From an uncultured Dorea sp. (GTDB taxonomy: Bacteria; Bacillota; Clostridia; Lachnospirales; Lachnospiraceae), in contig CAJTVU010000004.1 of the NCBI GenBank assembly GCA_910580235.1, positions 248,001 to 312,000 of the forward strand: a DNA stretch of 64,000 bases. The letters run 5' to 3'. This document shows positions 31,735-40,776 of this stretch, piece after piece. Position 1 is the stretch's first letter. Every line of letters begins with the position of its first letter. The position numbers and the translations under genes were made by a program. The notes under the pieces were generated by a model. It was not told the DNA's origin, made no database searches, and saw only the letters and a program-made list of their open reading frames with translations.

Positions 31735-34218
31735 TTACAATCTTATCCTTTCTATCAAGCTCTGTTTTTTTAGGTTCTTATTCACCAGATACGCCACCAA
31801 CAGCTGCACCAGTAATACTGTAATAGCTAATATGACTGCCGGAAGTACCGGATAATGGTAGAACTTTATTGACATTATCTGTTCTTTTTTCGCCCAGAGG
31901 AACGTACCGTACCCTGCAATACTACCAATCCCCAATGACATGATAAGCGTCCCCGCCGTATAGAACAATCCTTCCATCTGGAGCATGCGGAACGTCTGTT
32001 GCCCGGACATGCCGATCGCCTGCATCATCCCAATCTCTCTGTATCTTACATGAACACTGTTAATCATCGTATTGACCAGGTTCAGGATCCCAATAAGGCC
32101 AAAGACAAAAAGCATCCCATAGCAGCCATACATCATGTAGCCAATTAAAGTCAGCCCAGAGTCATATTCTTCCTCCCATGTGGACATCTCCAGTAGCTCC
32201 TGTGTATCTACAAGGCTCCTGATCTCCTCTGTCGCTTCTTGCACTTTATCCTCCTTGATCCATACATTGAACGAATCAGTAAGATTGGCCCGGTACATAT
32301 GCTGGAGCACATCATTGCCCATGCTGAACCAGCCGCCCACCAAGCTGTTGGGAGCATTAACGACCGCCGCGACCTTAAACTCTTTCTCTATCATATCTTC
32401 CCCATCTTCAACCCGCATATGGATGATTCCCCCGACTTCATGGCCTACTTCCGGGAAATTCCTCCCATATGCCCCGTCTACGATGATTCCAGTCCCGTCT
32501 GCGAGGGCCGGATCGTCGAGAGAGCCTTCTGTCACATATTGCTCCAGCTCCTCCATCCCCTCATCGGAAATCCCGCTGATGCCGACCTGCAAAGGCCTTC
32601 CGTCTTCTTCTTTTGCATCGGAGGTCTCTGCTCTTGCATAGTTCACCGTCTCAATCTTCTCCACGCCGTCTATAGACGCAATCTGCTCTCTAAACGCCTC
32701 TGTCATGGGATTATTTTTCTGGATATTCTTAAGAGAGCGCTCTGGATGCATCTCATCACCCTCCCACGAATCTATCGTAACAGTCACGTCGCCCCTCACA
32801 GCCTCATCAGCCATAACATCTGGGTTCATGCAGCTGATCACAGTCGCAACGACCATAAACAGAATGCCCGTCGCTCCCAGAGAGAAAATCGTAACAAGAG
32901 TCCGCTTCTTATTCCTCCCCAAGTTCACCACTGTCAGCTTTGTAGTATTGATCTCATCATACCCTGCTCTCTGTTTCTTCTTGGCCTTTTCGTCGTTATG
33001 GAAACGGATTGCCTCAATCGCCGATATCTTCCCCGCCACCTGCATAGGGCGCAGGAGAGATAGATAGACCGTTGCGAAGCTCACGGCTACGGCAAGCGCG
33101 ATTACTTGCCATTTCACTAGCGCCACTTCACCCTTGCTCCATACATCCGCCATAGCTTCTACAAGGAAGTTTTCTGCGCTTCCCGGCGCACTTTGGATCA
33201 TTAAATACGTGGTGAAGATGCCAATCCCAAGCCCCAACAGGATGCCTGCAGGCGCTGCCATCGTGTACACAGCAAAGCCTTCCCGGAACACAAGCTTCCG
33301 AATCTGCCTTTTTGTCGCCCCAATCGCCCGAAGGCGTCCGTACTCCTGCACTTTATCAAGCATAGACACATAATAAATGCTATAAATCGTCAGAATCCCT
33401 GCAATCATAATCACAGCCATTACAAGGACGGCCCCCGTATAAAGAGCCGGGTCAACGTAAGTAGCCATAAGGTACTCCCCATTATTTACGATATTGCTCT
33501 TCTGGACGCCGTAAGACTCGCCTATGTCCGCCATTTCCTGCTCCAGGACATCCGTAATCTTTCCCTGGGCGCCTGCCAGCCTGAAATATACCCGGTACAG
33601 ACGCTGCTGAGCCTCCAGTATCTCCCCCGCGAAATCACTGGACACATGCGCTGCATAAATGCCTTTCTCTTTAGATTGCTCCGTCTCCTCGGCAAATCCT
33701 GTTATAATAAATCCCTTCGTCTGCAGCAATCCTCTTCCTTCATTTGTTACCGGCTGGAAAGGCACATCTATCCTGTCCCCAATCTCTCCGGAAAGCCCCA
33801 TAGCCTCAAGAAGCCCTTTTGTCACGGCTATCTCGTCTGCCTTTTCCGGAAAACGTCCTTCCACCAGCTTCTGCTTGTTTAGCCGGATAGCCGCATCATC
33901 TACAGCGACCATGGGGATTACGGCATCTTCGTCACCCTCGCAGTACATGTACGCCGGATCTTCCCGAAGCCCAATCTCCTCAAACGCCTCGTCTTCCTTC
34001 ATCTCTTTCACCACATCATAGCCCACATCCCGGTACATACCATGAAATGTCGGATATACATTCCCGACCGCCTGGAACTGCACTGACATGAAATCAAACA
34101 GAAATGTCGGAACGGCAGTCAAAAGAAGCGCCGTCAGCCCAATCGCAAATCCGATCAGTACATTTCGGCTCTTATTTCTCCTAAAGTTTGATAACGCGGT
34201 GGTCGTAATAATGTTCAT
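31735..34218 (-). CDS. FtsX-type ABC transporter permease
   Basis: An 827-residue permease with two FtsX domains: an N-terminal helix (about 18-40), a large extracellular region, a cluster of helices near 265-400, a second anchor near 440-460, another extracellular region and a C-terminal helix cluster with YREIGMMQAIGMSGQQ. This architecture is typical of MacB-like or peptide-antibiotic response exporters. Its start abuts the ATPase stop. A two-component system lies just upstream. Substrate unknown. Confidence 0.9.
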   Translation of the reverse strand: MNIITTTALSNFRRNKSRNVLIGFAIGLTALLLTAVPTFLFDFMSVQFQAVGNVYPTFHGMYRDVGYDVVKEMKEDEAFEEIGLREDPAYMYCEGDEDAVIPMVAVDDAAIRLNKQKLVEGRFPEKADEIAVTKGLLEAMGLSGEIGDRIDVPFQPVTNEGRGLLQTKGFIITGFAEETEQSKEKGIYAAHVSSDFAGEILEAQQRLYRVYFRLAGAQGKITDVLEQEMADIGESYGVQKSNIVNNGEYLMATYVDPALYTGAVLVMAVIMIAGILTIYSIYYVSMLDKVQEYGRLRAIGATKRQIRKLVFREGFAVYTMAAPAGILLGLGIGIFTTYLMIQSAPGSAENFLVEAMADVWSKGEVALVKWQVIALAVAVSFATVYLSLLRPMQVAGKISAIEAIRFHNDEKAKKKQRAGYDEINTTKLTVVNLGRNKKRTLVTIFSLGATGILFMVVATVISCMNPDVMADEAVRGDVTVTIDSWEGDEMHPERSLKNIQKNNPMTEAFREQIASIDGVEKIETVNYARAETSDAKEEDGRPLQVGISGISDEGMEELEQYVTEGSLDDPALADGTGIIVDGAYGRNFPEVGHEVGGIIHMRVEDGEDMIEKEFKVAAVVNAPNSLVGGWFSMGNDVLQHMYRANLTDSFNVWIKEDKVQEATEEIRSLVDTQELLEMSTWEEEYDSGLTLIGYMMYGCYGMLFVFGLIGILNLVNTMINSVHVRYREIGMMQAIGMSGQQTFRMLQMEGLFYTAGTLIMSLGIGSIAGYGTFLWAKKEQIMSIKFYHYPVLPAVILAITVLLVQLLVAYLVNKNLKKQSLIERIRL

Positions 34219-34887
34219 CTATCTCACCACCTTGCCGTCCTCAATGATGATAACGCGGTCTGCCATCTGCGCGATCGTCTCATCATGAGTAATCATAACC
34301 AAAGTCTGCCCATATTTATTCACACATGTCTTTAATGTGGACATGACTTCCATCTCCGTCTTAGAATCCAGATTCCCTGTCGGCTCATCGGCCAGTATAA
34401 TAGCCGGGCGTGACGCCAGCGCCCTTGCGATGGCCACCCGCTGCTTCTGCCCTCCAGAGAGCATGTTCGGAAGCGCCTTTAGCTTATCCATAAGGCCTAT
34501 ATTCTCAATGATCTCTATGACAAACTTTTGATCTACCCGCTTCCCGTCAAGGCCGATAGGAAGCACAATGTTCTCCCAGACATTCAGAGCCGGGATCAGG
34601 TTATAATCCTGAAAGATAAACCCGATCTTCCTCCTCCGGAACACTGCCAGCTGCTCGTCTTTCAGAAGAAATATATCATTCCCACCAATGATGACTTTCC
34701 CGCTGTCCGGCCTGTCCAGCCCTCCAAGCATATGAAGCAGCGTGCTCTTGCCGGAGCCAGAACGGCCTACTACCGCCACGAACTCCCCGTGCTGCACCGC
34801 GATGCTCGTGTGATCGATGGCGCGCACCTGGCTGTCACCGTCCCCATAATATTTTACCAGATCGACTGTCTCTAATATTGATTTCAT
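34219..34887 (-). CDS. ABC transporter ATPase (LolD/MacB type)
   Basis: A 222-residue ATPase with Walker A GRSGSGKST, Q-loop FIFQDYNLIPALNVWENI, signature LSGGQKQRVAIARA and Walker B IILADEPTGNLDSKT, followed by MITHDE. The PTGNLDS form is characteristic of ATPases paired with FtsX-type permeases. It directly precedes the permease gene. Confidence 0.93.
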   Translation of the reverse strand: MKSILETVDLVKYYGDGDSQVRAIDHTSIAVQHGEFVAVVGRSGSGKSTLLHMLGGLDRPDSGKVIIGGNDIFLLKDEQLAVFRRRKIGFIFQDYNLIPALNVWENIVLPIGLDGKRVDQKFVIEIIENIGLMDKLKALPNMLSGGQKQRVAIARALASRPAIILADEPTGNLDSKTEMEVMSTLKTCVNKYGQTLVMITHDETIAQMADRVIIIEDGKVVR

Positions 34888-35006
34888 GCTTTTACACCTA
34901 CGCGGGCATCCTGTAGCCGATGCCCCGCTCCTTCCTGTCCTTTTATGTTTCCCATCATACGCCCGGAATCTTACAGAAAGGTTTCAGGAAAAATAACAGA
35001 ATTGTT

Positions 35007-35313
35007 ATGATGTTGGGGACGAGGTTTTTTAATAGCATCTGGCGCATTAGGCAAATGTATTCGTCTTTGTTCCGGGCTGTGAGCTTAAGAGCATCTAAAT
35101 GTTCTGGCAAAAGATTATGTATATGGACGTAACCGCCCTCTATGCGCCGTCCATGGCGCAGATCGGGCTTCCGTCGGCGTCCATGCCGCCGGATTACTGG
35201 ACATCAAACAGACCATTAAGATGCTCTAATGCTCTCCGCAGTCACAAAGACGAATACATTTGCCTAATGTGCTGATGCAGATATTAAAAGCCTTATTCTG
35301 TCCCCAACATCAT
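35007..35313. repeat. 307-bp inverted-repeat element (MITE-like) ending in GGGGAC
   Basis: The non-coding stretch 34888-35327 is mostly one element. The ends ATGATGTTGGGGAC (35007-35020) and GTCCCCAACATCAT (35300-35313) are perfect inverted repeats; further in, a run of about 25 bases around CATTAGGCAAATGTATTCG recurs inverted, and AGAGCATCT/AGATGCTCT follow. The centre is GC-rich. No open frame of note is inside. It separates the sensor kinase from the ABC genes and could form a very long hairpin. Confidence 0.85.
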
Positions 35314-35327
35314 TACTACTGCGCGCT

Positions 35328-36395
35328 TTAGAAAGGCAGCATCATCTGCATCACCGTCCCGCCCATGCGGGCGGGCAGAGCCCGCACGCTCCCACCCTGA
35401 GCCTCGAAGATCTGCCGCACAAGATAGAGCCCTACGCCTGCTCCTTCCTGTCCTGACACTTCTGGACGGGCGCCACGATAAAATCGTTTAAATATATCCT
35501 GATATTCACTTTTCGGTATTCCAATCCCTTCATCTTCTACTTCAATGAACACATAAGATATCTGCGGCTCTACCCGGATTTCTATCCTGCTGCCCTCAGG
35601 AGAATATTTCACTGCATTGTCAAGAACATTGGAGACGGCTTCCGCCGTCCATTTATTGTCATGGACAAGCTCCATATCCCGAAACGGCGACATCTCGATT
35701 TCTATGTTCTTCTCTGCCGCCTTAAAATATGCTCCGTTGACCGCACGGATAAGCGTCTCTTTTAAGCTGCAATTCTCAGGCTTGATCTGGATCATGTCCG
35801 CCTCCATCCTGGAAAGGTTTGTAAGAGCGCCCAGAAGGCTGCTTAATTTCTGTACCTCTCTTCTGCTCCGTTTTAAAAATTCCTGTTTCTCCTCTGCTGT
35901 CAGCCCCTCGTCGTCCAACAACTCATAGCTTAGCTCAAGTGCCGCAATAGGCGTCTTTAACTGATGGGAAATATCTGTTACGAGCCGTTTCGTATTTTCC
36001 TTTTCCTCCTCCAGACGATATTTAAGCGTCCCGAACGCATCGCCCATGCGCTCTATCTGCTCTGTCAGCTGTGCATGGATCCCCACCTCCAGATAATCGC
36101 TTTCTGGATGCCATTCGTAGTTCCCCTTCTCAAACTCTTCTAAATATGCCGCAATAGAAAGATAATTCTGGTACTCTCTCCGGTAATCAAGGTAGCGCCA
36201 CACACCATTTAACACAAGCACAAGAGACAGCGCGGCCGCCCAGTGGAGAACAGGAGGCTTTAAGAAAAGCGCAAAAAGGAACAGCACTGCGATTGCTGCG
36301 GTGCTGATTATAATGCTTCTTTTCAGTTCTCTCTCAAGCCAGATGTAATTCCGTTCCCTGCGCCTGATCATCTTTTCCAAGCTTCTGTCGTCCAC
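35328..36395 (-). CDS. Sensor histidine kinase, short-loop membrane-sensing type
   Basis: A 355-residue kinase with two closely spaced membrane helices (about 28-46 and 50-66) and almost no extracellular loop, the layout of intramembrane-sensing BceS-like kinases. The phosphorylated His is H144 in DISHQLKTP; N-, G1- and G2-box residues (NVLDNAVKYS, DEGIGIP, GVGLYLV) are intact. Its start overlaps the response regulator. Proximity to the FtsX-type exporter suggests antimicrobial-peptide or envelope-stress sensing (inferred). Confidence 0.9.
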   Translation of the reverse strand: MDDRSLEKMIRRRERNYIWLERELKRSIIISTAAIAVLFLFALFLKPPVLHWAAALSLVLVLNGVWRYLDYRREYQNYLSIAAYLEEFEKGNYEWHPESDYLEVGIHAQLTEQIERMGDAFGTLKYRLEEEKENTKRLVTDISHQLKTPIAALELSYELLDDEGLTAEEKQEFLKRSRREVQKLSSLLGALTNLSRMEADMIQIKPENCSLKETLIRAVNGAYFKAAEKNIEIEMSPFRDMELVHDNKWTAEAVSNVLDNAVKYSPEGSRIEIRVEPQISYVFIEVEDEGIGIPKSEYQDIFKRFYRGARPEVSGQEGAGVGLYLVRQIFEAQGGSVRALPARMGGTVMQMMLPF

Positions 36396-37060
36396 AGATA
36401 CCCAATCCCCCTGACATTCTTAATATATTCATAGCAATCTCCCCCGCCGATCTTCTTCTTTAAACGGCTTATGGTGACCGGCACTGCATTGTCATCTACA
36501 AATTGCCCGTCCACGTCCCATACCGCCTCCAGAATCTGCTCTTTGGAGATAATCTGTTTCGGGTTCTCCAGAAAATACAAGAGCAGCTGCATCTCCCGCT
36601 TGCTTAAGAAGATCTCCTCTTCCCCTTTATATGCCTTCATCTCCCGAAACCGGACGCGGATGTCATAAGACCCTATAACCTGCTCTTCTGTAGATCCTCC
36701 TCCGATCCTCCGCATCAGCGCATTTACTTTAGAGATAAGCACCATCAGGCTGAACGGCTTCGCTATATAATCGTCCGCTCCTGCGTCATAGCCGTTCACT
36801 ACATCCACTTCCTGATCAAGGGCGGTCAGAAAGATAAAATGTACGTCGCTGGCCTTCCGCACCATGCGGCAGAACTCCAGCCCGTCGCCGTCGTCCATCG
36901 TAATATCGCTGATAATAAGATCTATTTCATTTTCCTCGAACAACCGCCGGGCTTTTGTAACCCCGGCAGCGCTCAAGACTGTATAGCCCTCCTTTGCAAG
37001 CTTCAGGCTGATGCCCCGATTGAGGCTCTCATCATCTTCCAATAGCAATATATTAGCCAT
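36368..37060 (-). CDS. OmpR-family response regulator
   Basis: A 230-residue regulator: receiver domain with acidic pocket E8-D9-D10, phospho-acceptor D52 and a conserved Lys in YIAKPF, then a winged-helix C-terminal domain (about 130-228). It overlaps both the kinase gene and the OGG-type gene upstream (eight bases), so the three are probably one transcript. Targets may include the adjacent ABC transporter. Confidence 0.93.
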   Translation of the reverse strand: MANILLLEDDESLNRGISLKLAKEGYTVLSAAGVTKARRLFEENEIDLIISDITMDDGDGLEFCRMVRKASDVHFIFLTALDQEVDVVNGYDAGADDYIAKPFSLMVLISKVNALMRRIGGGSTEEQVIGSYDIRVRFREMKAYKGEEEIFLSKREMQLLLYFLENPKQIISKEQILEAVWDVDGQFVDDNAVPVTISRLKKKIGGGDCYEYIKNVRGIGYLWTTEAWKR

Positions 37061-37871
37061 GTTCCTTTCCTTTCAGTTCCCAGTAAAATATGTATTGCTG
37101 CAATATCCCCTGGAAACCTTTGTACCGTCTCTTCGGGAAGCCCCTCTTATAATGCGCGTCAAGCGCCTGTTGGATATGCGTGTCTACAGGAAATGCCTCC
37201 ATATGCCCAAGAGCGAACAGACAGATACAGTCCGCCACCTTCTCCCCCACGCCGAACAGCTTCAGAAGCTCTGTCTTAGCGTCCCGGTATCTCATACTGC
37301 TGATCCCTTCCAGATCACACCGTCCCTCGGCTATATATCTGGCTGTCCGCACCACATATTTGCTCCGATATCCCAGATTGCATTCTTTCAGGGCATCTTC
37401 GGGAAGACAGGCAAGCGCCTCCGGCGTCGGGAATGCATAGTATTCCTCACCCCGGAAGCTCGCCCGCTTCTCACCATACTTTTCGCATATATTATAAATG
37501 CATTTTCGGATACGCACAATATTATTTTGCTGCGAAATCAGAAATGATACGATCATCTCCCACAGATCCTGCCTGAGAATGCGGATGCCTGAGCCAAACA
37601 GTGCCGCGTTGCTTAAATATTTATCATTCGGGTTGATCTCAGAAATATACGCGCCATAATCCCGCACCAGATCGAAATACCCTTCCCAGAATCCCCTGAA
37701 TTCTTCCTCATCACAAGAAAAGACAAGCTCCCTGCCACTCTGCTCTACTTCCAGATATCTTCCGGCGGCAATAACACTGTATACGCCCTCCTCTTTCTTC
37801 TTCATCCGAAAGCACTGCCCGGAATCACAGATCTGCGCCATATCAAAATTGTCGGCCGTCATTCTCACCAT
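37053..37871 (-). CDS. OGG1-type 8-oxoguanine DNA glycosylase
   Basis: A 272-residue HhH-GPD glycosylase that excises oxidised guanine and nicks the strand. K211 in GVGEKVADC is the Schiff-base lysine and D230 in FPVDTH the catalytic Asp; the N-terminal DSGQCFRM segment belongs to the OGG-N domain. Its stop overlaps the response regulator start, an unusual pairing of repair and signalling genes. Confidence 0.92.
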   Translation of the reverse strand: MVRMTADNFDMAQICDSGQCFRMKKKEEGVYSVIAAGRYLEVEQSGRELVFSCDEEEFRGFWEGYFDLVRDYGAYISEINPNDKYLSNAALFGSGIRILRQDLWEMIVSFLISQQNNIVRIRKCIYNICEKYGEKRASFRGEEYYAFPTPEALACLPEDALKECNLGYRSKYVVRTARYIAEGRCDLEGISSMRYRDAKTELLKLFGVGEKVADCICLFALGHMEAFPVDTHIQQALDAHYKRGFPKRRYKGFQGILQQYIFYWELKGKEHG

Positions 37872-37906
37872 TTGTACACCCTCCGCTTACAGATTATATC
37901 CGTGCG

Positions 37907-38464
37907 TCACTTTGTCCGTGCATTGCCGTCGCTTAGACGGACTTCAATATAGCCATGCTCCATTGCCTTCAATACCTTTTCCACCAGATCTTTCGTGCGG
38001 AATTTTATACTGGAAGTGTTCACGCAAGGATGGCAGGCAAAGTCCCGAGCCTCCAACACCTCCCCGTCAATGAGCAGCTGCACTTTCTTCTCCTTGTCAA
38101 AGAGAAGCCCCATCACTGTGGCCGATCCAGGGGTAACATTTAAATATTTCTCCATGTCCTCCCCTGAAGCAAAAGAAAGCCTTGATGTGGGAATCTGTTT
38201 AGAAAGCTCTTTCGTAACAAGCGCTTTCGTTCCCGGAAGCAGCAATAAGTAAAATTCCGTCTTCTGCCGATTGCATAAAAACAGATTCTTGCAGATCGCA
38301 ACGCCTAACGCTTCGTCTACCTCCTCGCAGGCCGCGATCGTCATTACCGCCTCATGATCGGCCCGCTCATAAGATACGCCCAGCGCATCCAACATATCAT
38401 ACACCTTTATTTCCTTCTCCGCCCGTCCTGACTCATCACTCGGGCGCCCTTTATACAACTCCAT
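37907..38464 (-). CDS. Prolyl-tRNA editing protein (YbaK/ProX-type)
   Basis: About 185 residues of the YbaK superfamily that clears Ala or Cys mischarged on tRNA-Pro. The catalytic-site Lys is in ICKNLFL, followed by LPGTKALVTKELSK, TPGSATVMGL and the HPCVNTSS block. The frame opens at 38536 within a repeat, but GAGGAGG precedes ATG at 38464 (MELYKG). Stand-alone genes of this type act in trans. Confidence 0.9.
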   Translation of the reverse strand: MELYKGRPSDESGRAEKEIKVYDMLDALGVSYERADHEAVMTIAACEEVDEALGVAICKNLFLCNRQKTEFYLLLLPGTKALVTKELSKQIPTSRLSFASGEDMEKYLNVTPGSATVMGLLFDKEKKVQLLIDGEVLEARDFACHPCVNTSSIKFRTKDLVEKVLKAMEHGYIEVRLSDGNARTK

Positions 38465-38475
38465 ACACACCTCCT

Positions 38476-38537
38476 CAATCGGGGACGGGGTAAAATTAAT
38501 TTTACCCCGTCCCCGATTGGATTTACCCTGTCCCAAA
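38476..38537. repeat. GGGGACGGGGTAAAAT palindrome plus tail
   Basis: Bases 38476-38519 form a perfect 44-base palindrome (CAATCGGGGACGGGG and onward, symmetric about 38497/38498). A tail ATTTACCCTGTCCC follows and runs into the yaaA stop. Related to the element at 39731. Confidence 0.92.
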
Positions 38538-39278
38538 TTACAACGAAAATATGTACTCTCTATCCGAGGATAACTTTTCCCGATACCGATATCCCAACCA
38601 GTTAAAAGTTTTCATCCCCTCCGGCTCCTCTATCTTATTTTCTGCCAGAAAGCGCACCATCTCGCCTCTTGCCATCTTTGCCTTCGTCCCCTTCTGGATT
38701 ATCTTCCCGTCCTTCTCCTCACCGAAAATGCACGTAATGTACATATCCTCTTCTGTAAGGTATCCCTCAATACACTTACTGTACTCCTTTGACGCAAGAT
38801 TGACAATCGCTTCCCCACAGCCCCGCACCTCCTTGTACAGCTTATCCTTCCAGAAACCATACAGATCTTTTGCTCCTCCCACGCCCGCCTTCGCCTGCAT
38901 CTCCAGACGGTAAGGCGTTACGCCGTCCAGCGGCTTCAGCACGCCGTAGAAGCCCGACAAGATCCGCAGATGCTCCTGCACGTATTTCCATGCCTCTTTT
39001 GAAAATACTTCCGGCGCCATATACTGATACTGGATCCCCTCATAGGAAGCAAGGGCGGGGGTGAGATTTTCTTTAAGCGACATGTAGCGGAACCTGTCAA
39101 AATTAAGCTCTGCGATCTTGTCATTGCATCCCCACAATTCTCTCGCTTCCGAATATGACAGCGCCTGCACCCAGTTCATAAGAACGGCTGTCTCCTCTAA
39201 AAAAGCGGGAAGACCCTGATAGGAAAAAGTGTCTGTATCTACTTTCATTTTCTTTGCCGGGGAAATAATGATACGCAT
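38538..39278 (-). CDS. yaaA: Peroxide stress protein YaaA (DUF328)
   Basis: A 246-residue YaaA-family protein with the N-terminal MRIIISPAKKM hallmark, LNFDRFRYMS, FSGFYGVLKPLD-type block (LSGFYGVLKPLDGVTPYRLEM) and the C-terminal FNWLGYRY. In E. coli YaaA limits free iron and damage under peroxide stress and has a DNA-binding fold. Length and motifs are normal. Confidence 0.93.
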   Translation of the reverse strand: MRIIISPAKKMKVDTDTFSYQGLPAFLEETAVLMNWVQALSYSEARELWGCNDKIAELNFDRFRYMSLKENLTPALASYEGIQYQYMAPEVFSKEAWKYVQEHLRILSGFYGVLKPLDGVTPYRLEMQAKAGVGGAKDLYGFWKDKLYKEVRGCGEAIVNLASKEYSKCIEGYLTEEDMYITCIFGEEKDGKIIQKGTKAKMARGEMVRFLAENKIEEPEGMKTFNWLGYRYREKLSSDREYIFSL

Positions 39279-39293
39279 AATGCCTCTCCCTCT

Positions 39294-39713
39294 TTACCTC
39301 TGTTCTACGGCCACTTTCTTCAACGCCCCAAACAGGAAGATGAACGCTATTAGAAGCACGATATGCGCTATCCCGGCAAAACCGGAAATCATCCCATTTC
39401 CGGCAGCGCTCACTTCAAGCTCCAGAACCTGCGTAACGCCTCTTACTATAAGCATAATGACCATAAGCGGAAGACCTACATTATACAGAATAAGAAATTT
39501 CTTAAATTTCGGTTCTTCTGCAAGCTCCATAGTCTTACAGAATAAACTAAGCACAAGAAAAAGCATCATGCCAAGCATCAACAGATGCACATGGACGTCC
39601 GCCAGCACCGTCCGTCCGGTAAATCCCATAATTTTCGTAATCTCGCGGTAAAATACGCCCCCCGCCATCGCCAATATAAAATAGATAAATGAAATATTCA
39701 ATGTCTTCCTCAT
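39294..39713 (-). CDS. DUF2871 membrane protein
   Basis: A 139-residue protein with four predicted membrane helices. ADVHVHLLMLG contains two conserved His suited to metal or haem binding, and similar helices occur in haem-copper-oxidase-like small proteins. DUF2871 has no assigned role. Between YitT and YaaA, with GGGGAC repeats on both sides of the neighbourhood. Confidence 0.8.
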   Translation of the reverse strand: MRKTLNISFIYFILAMAGGVFYREITKIMGFTGRTVLADVHVHLLMLGMMLFLVLSLFCKTMELAEEPKFKKFLILYNVGLPLMVIMLIVRGVTQVLELEVSAAGNGMISGFAGIAHIVLLIAFIFLFGALKKVAVEQR

Positions 39714-39730
39714 TCTTCTTCTCCTTTCTT

Positions 39731-39796
39731 CAATCGGGGACGGGGTAAAATGAAATTTATTCCGTCCCCGATTACAGTTTACCCTGTCCCCGATCA
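39731..39796. repeat. Imperfect GGGGACGG palindrome plus tail
   Basis: CAATCGGGGACGG (39731-39743) pairs with CCGTCCCCGATTA (39762-39774); the tail TTTACCCTGTCCCCGATC reaches the yitT-type stop. Same family as 38476-38537, with a degraded centre. Confidence 0.85.
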
Positions 39797-40681
39797 GAGC
39801 CTCTTCTCAAAGTTCCCGTCTACAGAGCAGCCTTCTGTAAATATCATGAAAGCGTTAGGGTCTATGCTGCGGACGATCCTTTTTATCTGCGCCACTTCAT
39901 ATTTGGAGATCAGGACGAACAGGATATAGGATGTCTTATTTGTGTAGGCTCCTTCTCCGTCCCAGTTCGTCACGCCTCTCCCCGTCTGCTCCATAATAGC
40001 CTTAGAAATGCCTGTCTTCTTTGTAAATATCATAACGCTCATATTTATGTTCTGGATATGTACCCTGTCGATGGCAAGCGCCAGCACGGTCGCATAGATG
40101 AGGGAGTACACCACGATCTCTATATTGAACAGGAACAGGCAGACTCCATACACAAGGATATTCATAAGAATATTGATCTTCCCTACGCTGGCGTTCGGAT
40201 ATTTCTTAGAAAGGCACAGGCCGATAATGTCCTGCCCTCCTCCCGACGTCCTTCCGCGAAGCACAAGCCCCGTTCCGGTCCCCGCTATGATGCCGCCGAT
40301 AATACAGGCCGTAAGATAATCGTCAATAATGGGCGCTGTGGACACCGGCACGACTACAAGAAGGATACTCTGTACTGTAACTGTAATGAGCGTCTTTAGA
40401 GCGAACTCCTTTCCCATAACTTTAAGCCCCATATAGAAAAGGGGAATATTAATAATGAAATATATGATACCGGACAGATCCATTCCTGCGGGGACCGGAA
40501 CATGAAGCCCGCTTACGATGAAAGTACGGATCAGCTGCGCCGTACCCATAAACCCACCGTTGTACAGCCCCATCGGCACAATGATAAGATTCACTCCAAG
40601 GGCGAACAGAAGGCTTCCCCCGAAAGCATATACGATCTGTATAAGCTGTTCTTTGCGCTTCTCATTTTCTAAATATCTCAT
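39794..40681 (-). CDS. YitT-family membrane protein (DUF161 + DUF2179)
   Basis: A 295-residue protein: five or so hydrophobic helices (about 15-200) with GLYNGGFMGTAQLI and GRTSGGGQDIIGL, the YitT hallmarks, then a cytoplasmic DUF2179 domain near the C-terminus. Transport or regulatory roles have been suggested for the family, none established. Confidence 0.9.
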   Translation of the reverse strand: MRYLENEKRKEQLIQIVYAFGGSLLFALGVNLIIVPMGLYNGGFMGTAQLIRTFIVSGLHVPVPAGMDLSGIIYFIINIPLFYMGLKVMGKEFALKTLITVTVQSILLVVVPVSTAPIIDDYLTACIIGGIIAGTGTGLVLRGRTSGGGQDIIGLCLSKKYPNASVGKINILMNILVYGVCLFLFNIEIVVYSLIYATVLALAIDRVHIQNINMSVMIFTKKTGISKAIMEQTGRGVTNWDGEGAYTNKTSYILFVLISKYEVAQIKRIVRSIDPNAFMIFTEGCSVDGNFEKRL

Positions 40682-40700
40682 AACCAGTCCCTCTCATCTC

Positions 40701-40736
40701 AAAAACAGCAACCACAGACCTACCGTCTGCGGCTGC
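40701..40736 (-). terminator. Terminator after the amino-acid ABC operon
   Basis: CAGCAACCACAGAC (40706-40719) faces GTCTGCGGCTGC (40725-40736), giving a stem with G-U and mismatch positions; leftwards it is followed by a T5 tract. A second, AT-rich stem, ATGATGC/GCATCAT, overlaps the ATPase stop at 40760-40780. Confidence 0.7.
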
Positions 40737-40776
40737 CGTCTCTTATATTTTATTATAATATGATGCTACCCTGGCA

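Noticed and set aside
35007..35313. Small gene inside the 307-bp inverted repeat
   Set aside because: Short frames there lack ribosome-binding sites and are explained by the mirrored sequence.
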